Shown: positions 22,476-33,620 of the stretch, in pieces
Layout of the letters: each line of letters starts with the position of its first letter
Position numbering within the stretch: position 1 is the stretch's first letter
Translations under genes and position numbers: made by a program
Source of the DNA: Pseudomonadales bacterium
GTDB lineage: Bacteria > Pseudomonadota > Gammaproteobacteria > Pseudomonadales > DT-91
Direction of reading: 5' to 3'
Length of the DNA stretch: 64,000 nucleotides
Assembly: GCA_013215055.1 (NCBI GenBank)
Contig: JABSRQ010000007.1
Span: 372,001-436,000 of the forward strand
The notes under the pieces: generated by a model
Databases searched by the model: none
Told to the model about the DNA's origin: nothing
What the model saw: the letters and a program-made list of their open reading frames with translations, nothing else

Positions 22476-24065
22476 GTGCCGTTGAATAATGTCTGGCAAC
22501 AGGTTGTCAATACTTTAGAAAATGAACTGCCTTCACAGCAGTACACAACCTGGATCAAACCATTACAATTACATATAGAAGGTGATGAACCTGTCTTATT
22601 ATTAATTGCGCCTAATCGTTTTATTAAAGATTGGGTCAATGATAAGTTTATGGCCCGCATCCAACAGCTGTCGGCACAGTTCAGTGATAATCATATTACT
22701 TCGGTAACGATAGAGACGAATGCTGCGGGCAGTAGTATTCCGGCTACCTCACAGGGCATCTTTGATAATAGAGTCGAACCAGCGCCGTCTCAGCCGCCAG
22801 GCCAGCCGCTTGCAACACCGTTTTCCGCTAATACTTTTTTAGAAAGTGCAGATGTGGCCCAAGCTGTACCGGGGATTATGAATGCACCACATCCTGCGGC
22901 TATTCCCTCGGCGACATCCGAATTTGTTGCCAGCCCTGAGCTTAATGATGCTGAAGAAGTTTTATTAGAGCCGAATGCGTTGCAAACCCAAATGCCTTTA
23001 ATGCCCAAGGTGAAAAAGGCGCAAGCTGCTAATAACCATGCTGCCATTAATAGTGTTATCAGCAATCAAAACTTTGAAACCTTTGTAGAAGGTAAATCTA
23101 ACCAATTAGCCCGTGCCGCAGCGATGCAAGTGGCAGAAAACCCCGGTGGTTCTTATAACCCGCTATTTCTTTATGGCGGTGTAGGTTTAGGTAAAACCCA
23201 TTTAATGCATGCGGTGGGTAATGAGCTATTACGCAAAAACCCCAACGCTAAAGTGGTTTATCTACACTCTGAGCGCTTTGTTGCGGATATGGTTAAGGCG
23301 CTGCAGTTAAATGCGATCAACGACTTCAAACGTTATTACCGCAGCGTTGATGCGTTATTAATTGATGATATTCAATTCTTCGCCAATAAAGAGCGTTCAC
23401 AGGAAGAGTTTTTCCATACCTTTAATGCGTTATTACAAGGTGGCAAACAAATCATCTTAACCTGTGATAAATACCCTAAAGAAATTAAAGGTTTGGAAGA
23501 GCGTTTAAAATCACGTTTTGGTTGGGGCTTAACCGTAGCCGTAGAGCCGCCAGAGCTGGAAACTCGTGTAGCGATTTTATTACAAAAAGCCGATCAGGCC
23601 GGGATTGATCTACCTCGTGATTCTGCCTTCTTTATTGCCCAGCGTCTGCGTTCCAATGTGCGTGAATTAGAAGGTGCATTAAAGCGGGTTATTGCGCAGG
23701 CACACTTTAAGGCCATCCCCATCGATATTCCGCTGATTAAAGATTCATTAAAAGATCTTTTATCGTTGCAGGATAGATTGGTCAGCATCGATAATATCCA
23801 AAAAACCGTGGCCGAATATTACAAGATCAAGATCTCAGATCTACATTCCAAGCGCCGCAGTCGCTCAGTTGCTCGCCCAAGGCAAGTCGCGATGGCGTTA
23901 TCCAAAGAATTAACCAGCCACAGCCTGCCAGAAATTGGTGATGCTTTTGGCGGACGCGACCATACCACGGTGTTACATGCCTGTAGAAAAGTGCAGGAAT
24001 TAAAAGAAAGTAGCACTGATATGCAGGAAGATATAAAAAACCTGCTTAGAAGCTTAACAACCTGA
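22476..24065 (+). CDS. dnaA: Chromosomal replication initiator DnaA
   Basis: Binds DnaA boxes and opens oriC. Domain I starts [20 protein letters not shown]; domain II is a long, Pro/Ala-rich linker (about residues 90-180); domain III has Walker [17 protein letters not shown] and Walker [11 protein letters not shown]; domain IV ends with the box-binding signature [16 protein letters not shown] prefer the GTG at 22476, which has AAGGA nine to ten bases upstream and gives the family N-terminus; an in-frame ATG at 22443 adds 11 residues ([11 protein letters not shown]) but has no ribosome site. Confidence 0.97.
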   Translation: MPLNNVWQQVVNTLENELPSQQYTTWIKPLQLHIEGDEPVLLLIAPNRFIKDWVNDKFMARIQQLSAQFSDNHITSVTIETNAAGSSIPATSQGIFDNRVEPAPSQPPGQPLATPFSANTFLESADVAQAVPGIMNAPHPAAIPSATSEFVASPELNDAEEVLLEPNALQTQMPLMPKVKKAQAANNHAAINSVISNQNFETFVEGKSNQLARAAAMQVAENPGGSYNPLFLYGGVGLGKTHLMHAVGNELLRKNPNAKVVYLHSERFVADMVKALQLNAINDFKRYYRSVDALLIDDIQFFANKERSQEEFFHTFNALLQGGKQIILTCDKYPKEIKGLEERLKSRFGWGLTVAVEPPELETRVAILLQKADQAGIDLPRDSAFFIAQRLRSNVRELEGALKRVIAQAHFKAIPIDIPLIKDSLKDLLSLQDRLVSIDNIQKTVAEYYKIKISDLHSKRRSRSVARPRQVAMALSKELTSHSLPEIGDAFGGRDHTTVLHACRKVQELKESSTDMQEDIKNLLRSLTT

Positions 24066-24165
24066 TAAAAACAACGCAGCAGATATTGCACCATGGGTGT
24101 TAACTGCTGCACTATAGATCTATAGCAATAAAAGATAGTCACAAGGACAAAAGGAATCTCAGTCG

Positions 24166-25278
24166 ATGAAATTTTCTGTACAACGCGAAGCCTTATTAAA
24201 ATCGTTAACCCTGGTTGCCGGTGTCGTTGAACGCCGTCAAACCTTGGCGGTATTAGCCAATGTGTTATTTGATGTAAAGGGACAAACCCTATCGATTACC
24301 GGTACGGATTTAGAAGTTGAAATCACCGGCAGGGTAGAGATGGAAGGCCCGGCTTCTGAGGATGGTCAGCTAACCTTGCCGGCTAAAAAATTATTAGATA
24401 TCTGTAAATCTTTATCCGATGGCAGCTCTATTTCTTTTGAGCTTGTGGAAAATTCTAAGGTTAAAGTCAGCTCGGGTCGTAGCCGCTTCACGTTGGCGAC
24501 GTTGCCTGCGAATGAATTCCCCAATGTAGAAGAAGGCGATATCAATGCCGAATTCAATATTTTACAGGGTCAGTTAAAGCGTTTAATTGATAGAACCGCG
24601 TTTGCGATGGCACAGCAAGATGTACGTTATTATTTAAATGGCATGTTATGGGAAGTTACCCCTCAGCAGTTACGTACGGTAGCGACCGATGGGCATCGCC
24701 TGGCCCTATGTGATCTGCAATCTGATGCGATTAATGTCGCCGAATCTACCCAGATCATCGTGCCTAGAAAAGGTATTCTTGAATTAGCCCGCTCTTTAAT
24801 TAATGAAGATGCCAACGTTCAAGTGGTCTTTGGCCATAATCACCTTAGGGCAACAACCGAAAGCTTCACCTTTATCACTAAATTAGTGGATGGTAAATTC
24901 CCTGATTATCAACGTGTACTACCTAGAGGTGGTAATAAAACTATCTTGGGTTCACGCTTAGGTTTACGTGAAGGTTTTAACCGTGCGGCGATTCTTTCAA
25001 ACGAGAAGTACCGTGGTGTACGTTTGATGCTGAGTGACGATACCTTAACTATTCAGGCGAATAATCCAGAGCAGGAAGAAGCAGAAGATTCTGTAGCGGT
25101 AGAATACAGCGGAGATTCTTTAGAAATCGGATTTAATGTTAACTATTTGATCGATGTATTATCGGTATTATCCGGTGATACGATCAAGCTAACGCTGGCC
25201 GATTCTAATAGTTCGGCCCTGTTAGAAGAGGCGTCAGACGGCGACTCAGTTTATGTTATCATGCCCATGCGTCTGTAA
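24166..25278 (+). CDS. dnaN: DNA polymerase III subunit beta (sliding clamp)
   Basis: Ring-shaped processivity factor. The 370-residue protein has the three-fold clamp architecture, beginning MKFSVQREALLKSLTLVAGV and ending with YVIMPMRL, the conserved C-terminus that borders the peptide-binding pocket. It is 100 bases downstream of dnaA and followed at once by a strong terminator, which is unusual because recF normally follows in the same transcript. Confidence 0.98.
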   Translation: MKFSVQREALLKSLTLVAGVVERRQTLAVLANVLFDVKGQTLSITGTDLEVEITGRVEMEGPASEDGQLTLPAKKLLDICKSLSDGSSISFELVENSKVKVSSGRSRFTLATLPANEFPNVEEGDINAEFNILQGQLKRLIDRTAFAMAQQDVRYYLNGMLWEVTPQQLRTVATDGHRLALCDLQSDAINVAESTQIIVPRKGILELARSLINEDANVQVVFGHNHLRATTESFTFITKLVDGKFPDYQRVLPRGGNKTILGSRLGLREGFNRAAILSNEKYRGVRLMLSDDTLTIQANNPEQEEAEDSVAVEYSGDSLEIGFNVNYLIDVLSVLSGDTIKLTLADSNSSALLEEASDGDSVYVIMPMRL

Positions 25279-25295
25279 AGACACCGCAGTAAACT

Positions 25296-25318
25296 AAAGC
25301 GCTTCGGCGCTTTTTTTG
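25296..25318 (+). terminator. Rho-independent terminator after dnaN
   Basis: A 7-bp stem AAAGCGC (25296-25302) / GCGCTTT (25307-25313) with a TTCG tetraloop, followed by a T-run to 25317. It ends dnaA-dnaN transcription before the IS256 remnant. Confidence 0.85.
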
Positions 25319-25429
25319 TATCTATAAATCCTCTTTTTGACCTCTTAATTAATTCTTAGAGATATAGTCAATTCTGGTGTGCAGGGGCATTAATTAAGCA
25401 GCGCTCCTATTATCTTTCTCAACTTATTT

Positions 25430-26612
25430 AATACCGTTTTTAAACTCCACACCTTCAATAATATCTGCCATTAAAGCAAACCCGAGTAAACGTTGCCAAC
25501 GTTTTTGGGCGCTCTGAACCAGCTTAAAAACTATCGTGAAAATACTCTCGCTCGATACACAGTTACGGGTTTTTGTTGTACGTAATCGCAGCGTAGAAAA
25601 GGTCGATTCTATCGGCTTTGACGGGTAAATATTACGCCAGTACTTAGCTGGAAAATATAAGAAGCTAACATCGCAACCTTGTCTTTTACTCGATATTTCA
25701 TAGGCCTTGCATACTTCGCTTCAACCGTTTAACGGTATTATCAAATGCCGTATAAGCCTTTTCTCGACTATCAGCCATCCAAATATCTTGCATAGTTTCT
25801 TTCACTTTTGGCTGTACTGATTTAGGGGGCTTATTTAGAACATTAGCTATTTTATGCAGCAGCGCTGGCCTTTATTCTCAGGATAAACTTTGGCCAACGC
25901 TCTCCAAAAGTCTAACGCACCATAACCTACTGCTAACTTAGGAGCTTTGTCTAAGTGGCGATTACATCAGACTTATCATACTTTTGTGCAATTTTGTTCG
26001 CTTTCTCGAAGGCCATCTTCAATGGTTATCAGTTCCTGTTTACCCTTGTCGGTAGCGCCTACTATCACCAATATACATGAGTGATCATTATCGCCACGTA
26101 CATTGAATGAATGGCGTCAGCCGAAATATAAATTTTTAACGATAAATCACGCTTATTCCTCGTCTTGTATTCATCTTTCCAACCGGCCTTTAAACGGTTG
26201 ATGGTATTGGCTTAAAGCCTTTTAGCATAGTCGCATAGCAGAACGTTTAAAGCGTCATTAACGTCACCCGTTGAGAGGCCCTTGAGGTATAAAAGATAAA
26301 ATCTCTTCAACACGCGTCGCGCGTTTTAAATTGGGCGGTATTAATTTGAATTAAATTTTATGCCTTGGGCGCAGATTAAGCACCTTTGGGATTTTAATAT
26401 TTACATATCTCCGGCTTATTTTCAGCTGTCTTTTCCGTCTATTCTTACATTGTTGAACTGTGCTAATAATTTCTTAATTTCAGCTTCAACCGCTTTGCTG
26501 ATTAGTTGTTTAGCGCCGTTCCTGAGTCGCTCAGTTAACGGATCATCGATCTCATCTGGTTGTTCTAGCGTCACTACGTTATTATTTGTTATAGCGTATT
26601 CCTTTTAGTTAA
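25430..26612 (-). pseudogene. Decayed IS256-family transposase between dnaN and recF
   Basis: Reading the minus strand gives pieces of an IS256-type DDE transposase. Near 26590-26460: EQPDEIDDPLTERLRNGAKQ then LISKAVEAEIKKLLAQ, the N-terminal start. Near 26130-25990: ISADAIH, and after a frameshift DNDHSCILVIVGATDKGKQE then LITIEDGLRESEQN. Near 25950-25890: APKLAVGYGAL. Near 25660-25435: PSKPIESTFSTLRLRTTKTR then FALMADIIEGVEFKN, the C-terminus with the third acidic residue in PIES. Stops and frameshifts disrupt it throughout, so it is inactive. Clear terminal inverted repeats were not found by eye. Confidence 0.85.
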
Positions 26613-26693
26613 TTTCCCGGTCAACAAAAACTACAGGGTACGCAGCCTTTCAAATTACCCCAAACGCCATAAACGACTATATCCCTAATTCAT

Positions 26694-27845
26694 ATGCAAA
26701 TACGCAGAGTTCAGCTTAATCATACCCGCAATCTTGAAGCTGTTGATCTTGATGCTTTTTCGCAGCTCAATTTTTTTATTGGCCCTAATGGCTCCGGTAA
26801 AACCAGTTTTTTGGAAGCTATCTCCATCGCCAGTTTAGGCCGTTCTTTTCGCAGTAATAAAGTTCATACTGTGATTAACCAACATCAGTCACAGCTCAAC
26901 GTTTTTATTGCGCTGGATGATGAAAATGGCTTAACCCATAAATTGGGCATACAGCGAGACCGTAAAAATAGCTTTATTGTGCGTATCGATGGTGCCAATG
27001 CGAAAAGTCTTTCACAGTTATCGGCACTGTTACCGCTAGTTATTCTTGATGCTAATGCCTTTGATCTATTGGATGGCTCCCCTTCTGTACGTAGAAAATT
27101 TATCGATTGGGGAGTGTTCCACGTGGAACATGCTTTTTTAGCCTGCTGGAAAAACTTCAATCGCATATTGAAACAACGTAATGCTCTACTGCGAAAAGGC
27201 ATAGATGACTACGATTTATATCTGCCCTGGGATAAGGAGCTAGTAAACTTATCTCTTCAAATTGAACAATTTAGGCTCAAGTATTTATCCGTATTTCAGC
27301 AAGAATTAAAGATCACCTTATCGGCCTTAGATAAAAGCTTAACCGATCATAAGGTGTTTTATAAAAATGGCTGGGGTATTGATCGACAAGAATTGCAGGC
27401 TCTTGATGCTGACGGTATCGTTAGCTTTGATGCGACACATTTATTGGCGCTATTAAAAGCAGGTTTTGAAAGAGACCTTAAATATCAACGTAGCCATATT
27501 GGCCCACATAAGGCTGATATGGAAATTAAGCTTTCTCGTCTATCGGTCAAAGATATTTATTCAAGAGGTCAGAAGAAGACTCTGGTTGCTGCTATGCAAT
27601 TAGCGCAGGCTAGAGTGCTCTCTCAGTTGACGTCTAAGCGCCCTATTCTCTTATTGGATGATCTGCCTTCAGAGTTGGATGCAGCGCATTTAAAGGCCTT
27701 TTTAGGCTTTGTTATAGCCGAAGGTTATCAATGTTTTATAACCTCGGTCGATGAGCAAATATATAGACAGAATATGCACACAAAAGCACGCATGTTTCAC
27801 GTGGAACGTGGTAAAATAACCCCATACAATGGCATTGAAGCCTAA
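26694..27845 (+). CDS. recF: DNA replication and repair protein RecF
   Basis: SMC-like ATPase that helps load RecA at gaps. Walker A GPNGSGKT is at residues 30-37; LLLDDLPSELD near residue 320 is the Walker B/D-loop, and the signature segment YSRGQKKTLVAAMQLAQA precedes it. 383 residues, about 25 longer than E. coli. Two parS-like palindromes lie inside the gene. The stop is 12 bases before gyrB. The IS256 remnant separates it from dnaN, so it needs its own promoter upstream; I see no clear one. Confidence 0.96.
   Translation: MQIRRVQLNHTRNLEAVDLDAFSQLNFFIGPNGSGKTSFLEAISIASLGRSFRSNKVHTVINQHQSQLNVFIALDDENGLTHKLGIQRDRKNSFIVRIDGANAKSLSQLSALLPLVILDANAFDLLDGSPSVRRKFIDWGVFHVEHAFLACWKNFNRILKQRNALLRKGIDDYDLYLPWDKELVNLSLQIEQFRLKYLSVFQQELKITLSALDKSLTDHKVFYKNGWGIDRQELQALDADGIVSFDATHLLALLKAGFERDLKYQRSHIGPHKADMEIKLSRLSVKDIYSRGQKKTLVAAMQLAQARVLSQLTSKRPILLLDDLPSELDAAHLKAFLGFVIAEGYQCFITSVDEQIYRQNMHTKARMFHVERGKITPYNGIEA
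27115..27130. promoter_or_regulatory. parS centromere site inside recF
   Basis: TGTTCCACGTGGAACA is a perfect 16-bp palindrome matching the ParB-binding parS of Pseudomonas and Bacillus (core GTTNCACGTGNAAC). parA and parB are encoded 15 kb away in the same window. Confidence 0.88.
27793..27808. promoter_or_regulatory. Second parS-like site near the 3' end of recF
   Basis: TGTTTCACGTGGAACG has the parS core GTTNCACGTGNAAC intact with changes only in the last base relative to a perfect palindrome outer position. It lies 663 bases after the first site. Confidence 0.8.
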
Positions 27846-30278
<2,433 letters not shown>

Positions 30279-30349
30279 GTTTTATTGCTCCTGTTGGTTA
30301 ACCCATAAAGTGTCACTTTAATGTATAAGTCGTCACTGGAAAAATTAAA

Positions 30350-30378
30350 ATACCCGCTTTATTGCGGGTATTTTTTTG
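30350..30378 (+). terminator. Rho-independent terminator after gyrB
   Basis: An 8-bp perfect stem ATACCCGC (30350-30357) / GCGGGTAT (30364-30371), loop TTTATT, followed by a run of T. Confidence 0.9.
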
Positions 30379-30524
30379 TATGTAAGTTGATGATTTTATG
30401 AGAAAAAGTATTAAGTTATTGAGTTTGGGAATTATTGGAATAATAAGATGTTTTTAACAAATATTGAAAATAGGCTCAAAAGTAAATGTCTGATATATAA
30501 AATTTATGCCAGACTTGAGTCTAG

Positions 30525-30710
30525 TTAAGCGACTTCAGTCTCTTCAAACTGTCTTTTTAGATCTGAAATGCGTTGTTTTTCGATGATTCTGTCTTCATCA
30601 GAGGCTTGAGGCAACTCGTCACGGGCTTTGGAAAGCAGTCCCTGTTGCAGCCCGATCCATAGCTTTAGTAAGCTTCATTGCTGTTTTGAAGCCGTTACCG
30701 CTTTTGCCAT
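30525..30710 (-). pseudogene. Small unknown gene with an internal TGA
   Basis: On the minus strand an ATG at 30710 has AAAGGA seven bases upstream and opens MAKAVTASKQQ, then an in-frame TGA as codon 12, then a clean charged helix-rich tail (LLKLWIGLQQGLLSKARDEL and onward, ending RQFEETEVA) to TAA at 30525. One base change from TGG would restore a 61-residue protein. I do not recognise the family. Most likely a recently inactivated gene. Confidence 0.35.
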
Positions 30711-30844
30711 TACGAGATCCTTTCATAAGTAATTGTTTAATTTAATGTATCACGGACGAGTGACTTGAACCCTGTTTGATAACAAGGAAAGTGGATAATC
30801 CCCCTGTCTGTTATAATAATTTATTCATCAAGACTGGTTTCCAT

Positions 30845-31262
30845 TAAGGGAATCTTAAAATTTATGAGGAGCTCTTGTTGAATAGACAATTCATTGTCTT
30901 TGATATATGCATGTAAATGAGTACTGGGAAATAAGATTTACCACTAGCACTGAATTTCACAAGTTCTTTATAGTGCTTATTATGATTGTTTAGATTGAGT
31001 GGAAGCTCGGGTAACTCTAAATGATGGAACATTAAGGCTGTTAATATAGCCTCTACGAGCAATATTTAGACCTGCGAGGTCGAAGTCATACAATGCACTG
31101 TGAATTGGCATTTTTAACAAGCAAGTCGACTTCTCTAGCGTTACTACCACTACCTCTATAGATAATTAACAGTGAGGAACAATCACTGATGCTCTTTATA
31201 TTGGCAGAATGGATATTATTAAGTATCTGTGGTTATTGCGTGCCTAATTTGGAAAGGGCTCT
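30845..31262 (-). pseudogene. Decayed gene with a TOPRIM-like DFDxAG motif
   Basis: Joining minus-strand frames gives ISDCSSLLIIYRGSGSNARE, then after a frameshift ALYDFDLAGLNIARRGYI, then SLNNHNKHYKELVKF-type sequence in a third frame and finally FPSTHLHAYIKDNEL and QQELLINFKIPLME. The order YRGSG...YDFDLAGL...QE resembles the TOPRIM-like C-terminal part of DUF2220/JetD-like and DUF7281-like proteins. At least two frameshifts and stops disrupt it. The N-terminal part of the gene is absent. Identification is tentative. Confidence 0.35.
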
Positions 31263-31276
31263 ATATTTTTGGAATT

Positions 31277-32068
31277 TTAATTTTTTTGTTTTAACAGCGC
31301 TTTAATCTCATCCAACTCTTGTTTTAATTCTGCCAAACTGGGTTGAGGATGCAGTTCTTGTTCCATGATTCGATGTTCATTTTCCATCACGCCTACAACA
31401 ATACCTATCACCATATTTAAGAACGCAAAGGTAGTAAGGAAAATAAAGCTTAAAAAATAAATCCAGCTAAGGGTATAAACCTCCATGGTTTCATACATCA
31501 CATCGGTCCAGTCTTCAAAGGTCATAACCCTGAACAAGGTTAACATCGAGATACTGATATCCCCCCATAACACCGGGTTGATTTTGGAGAACATAATCGC
31601 GCCAAAAGCGGCATAGATGTAGAAGATGATAAACATCAGCAGGATTACATAACCTAATTGTGGCAGCGCCTTAAGTAATGAGTTAAGTAATAAACGCAGC
31701 TCGGGGATCACCGAGATCATTCTTAATACACGGAAGATACGCACTAATCGGCCTAATAAGGCCATTTCACTGTCTTCTATGGGGACTAGGCTGATGATGA
31801 CGATAAAGCTGTCAAACAGGTTCCAGCCACTCTTAAAAAACTGCTTTTTATCCTGTTCGGCAAAAAAGCGTATGCTGACTTCTGCCAGGAAAAAAATCGT
31901 GATAGCGACGTCTAACCAGGCGATGATCATCAATGCGAGTGGCGGAATCTCATAGGTCTTGGCGCCGATAACCAGGGCCGAGAATATGATGACACCCACG
32001 ACAAACAGCTCGAAGCTGCGTTTGTCTTTAAGGCGTAAAAATTGGTTTTGCAGATTTTCTAATAACAT
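31277..32068 (-). CDS. Voltage-gated ion channel of the bacterial NaV/CaV type
   Basis: A 263-residue single-domain six-helix channel that would work as a tetramer in the inner membrane. The S4 voltage sensor has arginines every third residue (R107, R110, R113, R116 in GRLVRIFRVLRM). The selectivity filter is TFEDWTD at residues 183-189, followed by S6 (FLNMVIGIVVGVMEN) and a C-terminal charged coiled coil (about 240-262). Family members of this size include NaChBac and NavAb, whose filter is TLESW. Here two extra acidic residues (D186, D189) flank the ring glutamate, which points to Ca2+ permeation by inference. The gene is alone, 11 bases downstream of a plsC paralogue on the same strand. 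Confidence 0.88.
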   Translation of the reverse strand: MLLENLQNQFLRLKDKRSFELFVVGVIIFSALVIGAKTYEIPPLALMIIAWLDVAITIFFLAEVSIRFFAEQDKKQFFKSGWNLFDSFIVIISLVPIEDSEMALLGRLVRIFRVLRMISVIPELRLLLNSLLKALPQLGYVILLMFIIFYIYAAFGAIMFSKINPVLWGDISISMLTLFRVMTFEDWTDVMYETMEVYTLSWIYFLSFIFLTTFAFLNMVIGIVVGVMENEHRIMEQELHPQPSLAELKQELDEIKALLKQKN

Positions 32069-32079
32069 AACGTAGGCTG

Positions 32080-32808
32080 TTAAGCGGCCGGGATATTTCC
32101 TTCTATCCAGGTTTGCGCTTCATCGGTGAGTTGTTTGGCGGTTTTCCCTGCCGTTGTAACGGGGGTATTGATGCGAATTTCAATCAGCCCCGGGTATTTT
32201 AACCAGCCTTTATCAGGCCAGCATAAGCCGGAATTAAGGCTGATAAAAATTGCCGGTTTTTCGGCTTTAATGGCTAGTTGAGCCGCAGACCTGGCGTATT
32301 TACCGGTTTTCCCCACCGCTGTTCGGGTACCTTCGGGAAAAATTAATACCGGCATATTATCTTCTTGTAAACGTTCTATACCCGTGGCCTGAATCTGTTT
32401 CAGTGCCTGCCTGGGGTTGCTTCTGTTGATGGTGATGGGGTTTAGCAGTGAGATACCGTAGCCGACACCTAAAGGCAGTTTTAATAATTCCTGTTTGCAG
32501 ACGATGCTGATGGGTTGTAACAAATTCACTAAAAAGAAGGTTTCCCATTGGCTTTGGTGTTTGGCCATCACCACATAGCTGCCCTCTTCTGGGATATTCT
32601 CCAGGCCGGTGACTTTATAGCGTATGCCACAGATAAACCGGGCTAAAAAAACCAGGCTTTTACTCCAGATGGTGAGATAACGAAAGCGTGATTGATAGGG
32701 AATAAATTTCACAAAGGCGATAGAAATGACGGTGTAACAGAGGGTAAAAATCAGTACGGTTAAATGAAATAACACCGAACGTAGAAATGTAAAGGCCGTT
32801 GCCAGCAT
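32080..32808 (-). CDS. 1-acyl-sn-glycerol-3-phosphate acyltransferase family protein (copy 2)
   Basis: PlsC-type acyltransferase that would turn lysophosphatidic acid into phosphatidic acid at the inner membrane. The catalytic motif is H84-QSQW-E89, the HX4E variant known from pseudomonad lysophosphatidic acid acyltransferases near the origin, and FPEGTRT is the substrate-binding motif. An N-terminal hydrophobic segment (LFHLTVLIFTLCYTVISIAF) anchors it. 242 residues. It is 22 bases downstream of a close paralogue and was probably formed by tandem duplication. Confidence 0.9.
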   Translation of the reverse strand: MLATAFTFLRSVLFHLTVLIFTLCYTVISIAFVKFIPYQSRFRYLTIWSKSLVFLARFICGIRYKVTGLENIPEEGSYVVMAKHQSQWETFFLVNLLQPISIVCKQELLKLPLGVGYGISLLNPITINRSNPRQALKQIQATGIERLQEDNMPVLIFPEGTRTAVGKTGKYARSAAQLAIKAEKPAIFISLNSGLCWPDKGWLKYPGLIEIRINTPVTTAGKTAKQLTDEAQTWIEGNIPAA

Positions 32809-32830
32809 GATTAGTCCTTTATTCTTGAGA

Positions 32831-33604
32831 TTAAGTTGCCGTATTCAGAGACACCGGTTTATCGGCTTCACTGTGATAGGCAACGTGGCTTTCAATCCAT
32901 TGTTCGGCTTTATTGGTTAACTCCAGAGCCGTGATATTTTCACTGCTGACCGGTTTAGAGATAAAGATATCAATCATGCCAGGGTATTTAATAAATTGAC
33001 CTGAAGGCCAGCAGTAACCTGCATTGTGGCTGATAAAAACCACCGGTACACCGGCTTTAATGGCCAAGGCAGCACCGCCTCTGGCGTATTTATTGGTTTT
33101 CCCAATATCGGTTCTAGTGCCTTCGGGGAACACTAAAACAGGGACTTTATCTATAGTCAGGCGTTCAAAACCTATGTTTTGAATATCTTTTAAGGCCTGG
33201 CGTGGCTGTGATCTATCGATAGCGATGGGTTTTATCAGGCTAAGGCAATAACCAAAACCGGGAATTTTTAATAATTCTTTTTTACAGATAATGCTAACCG
33301 GGCTTAGTAGCTGCATTAAAAAATAGGTTTCCCACTGACTTTGGTGTTTGGATAACACCACATAGGGTTGATCTTTAGGCAGATTTTCAAGCCCGGTGAC
33401 GTTATAGCGAATGCCACATAAATACCGGGTGCAAAAAAGGCAAATTTTGCTCCAATAAATCATTAATGCACAGCGGATGTGAAAATCAAAAAATGAAATA
33501 AACAGCGCTGCAAAAATGAAATAAACAAGGCTGAGCAAGGCATAGGATGCATAAAACAGCCCAGCGCGAACGCTGAGCTGTAGATGATTCAGTGAGGACA
33601 ACAT
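32831..33604 (-). CDS. 1-acyl-sn-glycerol-3-phosphate acyltransferase family protein (copy 1)
   Basis: Paralogue of the next gene. The motif is H87-QSQW-E92, with FPEGTRTDIGKT further on and two N-terminal hydrophobic segments (LFYASYALLSLVYFIFAALF). 257 residues, with a non-conserved tail of about 15 residues (SEADKPVSLNTAT). It starts 16 bases after glyS, so the two acyltransferases and the channel probably share a transcript with glyQ-glyS. Confidence 0.9.
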   Translation of the reverse strand: MLSSLNHLQLSVRAGLFYASYALLSLVYFIFAALFISFFDFHIRCALMIYWSKICLFCTRYLCGIRYNVTGLENLPKDQPYVVLSKHQSQWETYFLMQLLSPVSIICKKELLKIPGFGYCLSLIKPIAIDRSQPRQALKDIQNIGFERLTIDKVPVLVFPEGTRTDIGKTNKYARGGAALAIKAGVPVVFISHNAGYCWPSGQFIKYPGMIDIFISKPVSSENITALELTNKAEQWIESHVAYHSEADKPVSLNTAT

Positions 33605-33620
33605 ACTGAAGGCCTTTTTA

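Noticed and set aside
30862-31062. 66-residue minus-strand frame as an intact gene
   Set aside because: Its neighbours in other frames carry the recognisable TOPRIM-like motifs, so it is better read as part of a broken gene.
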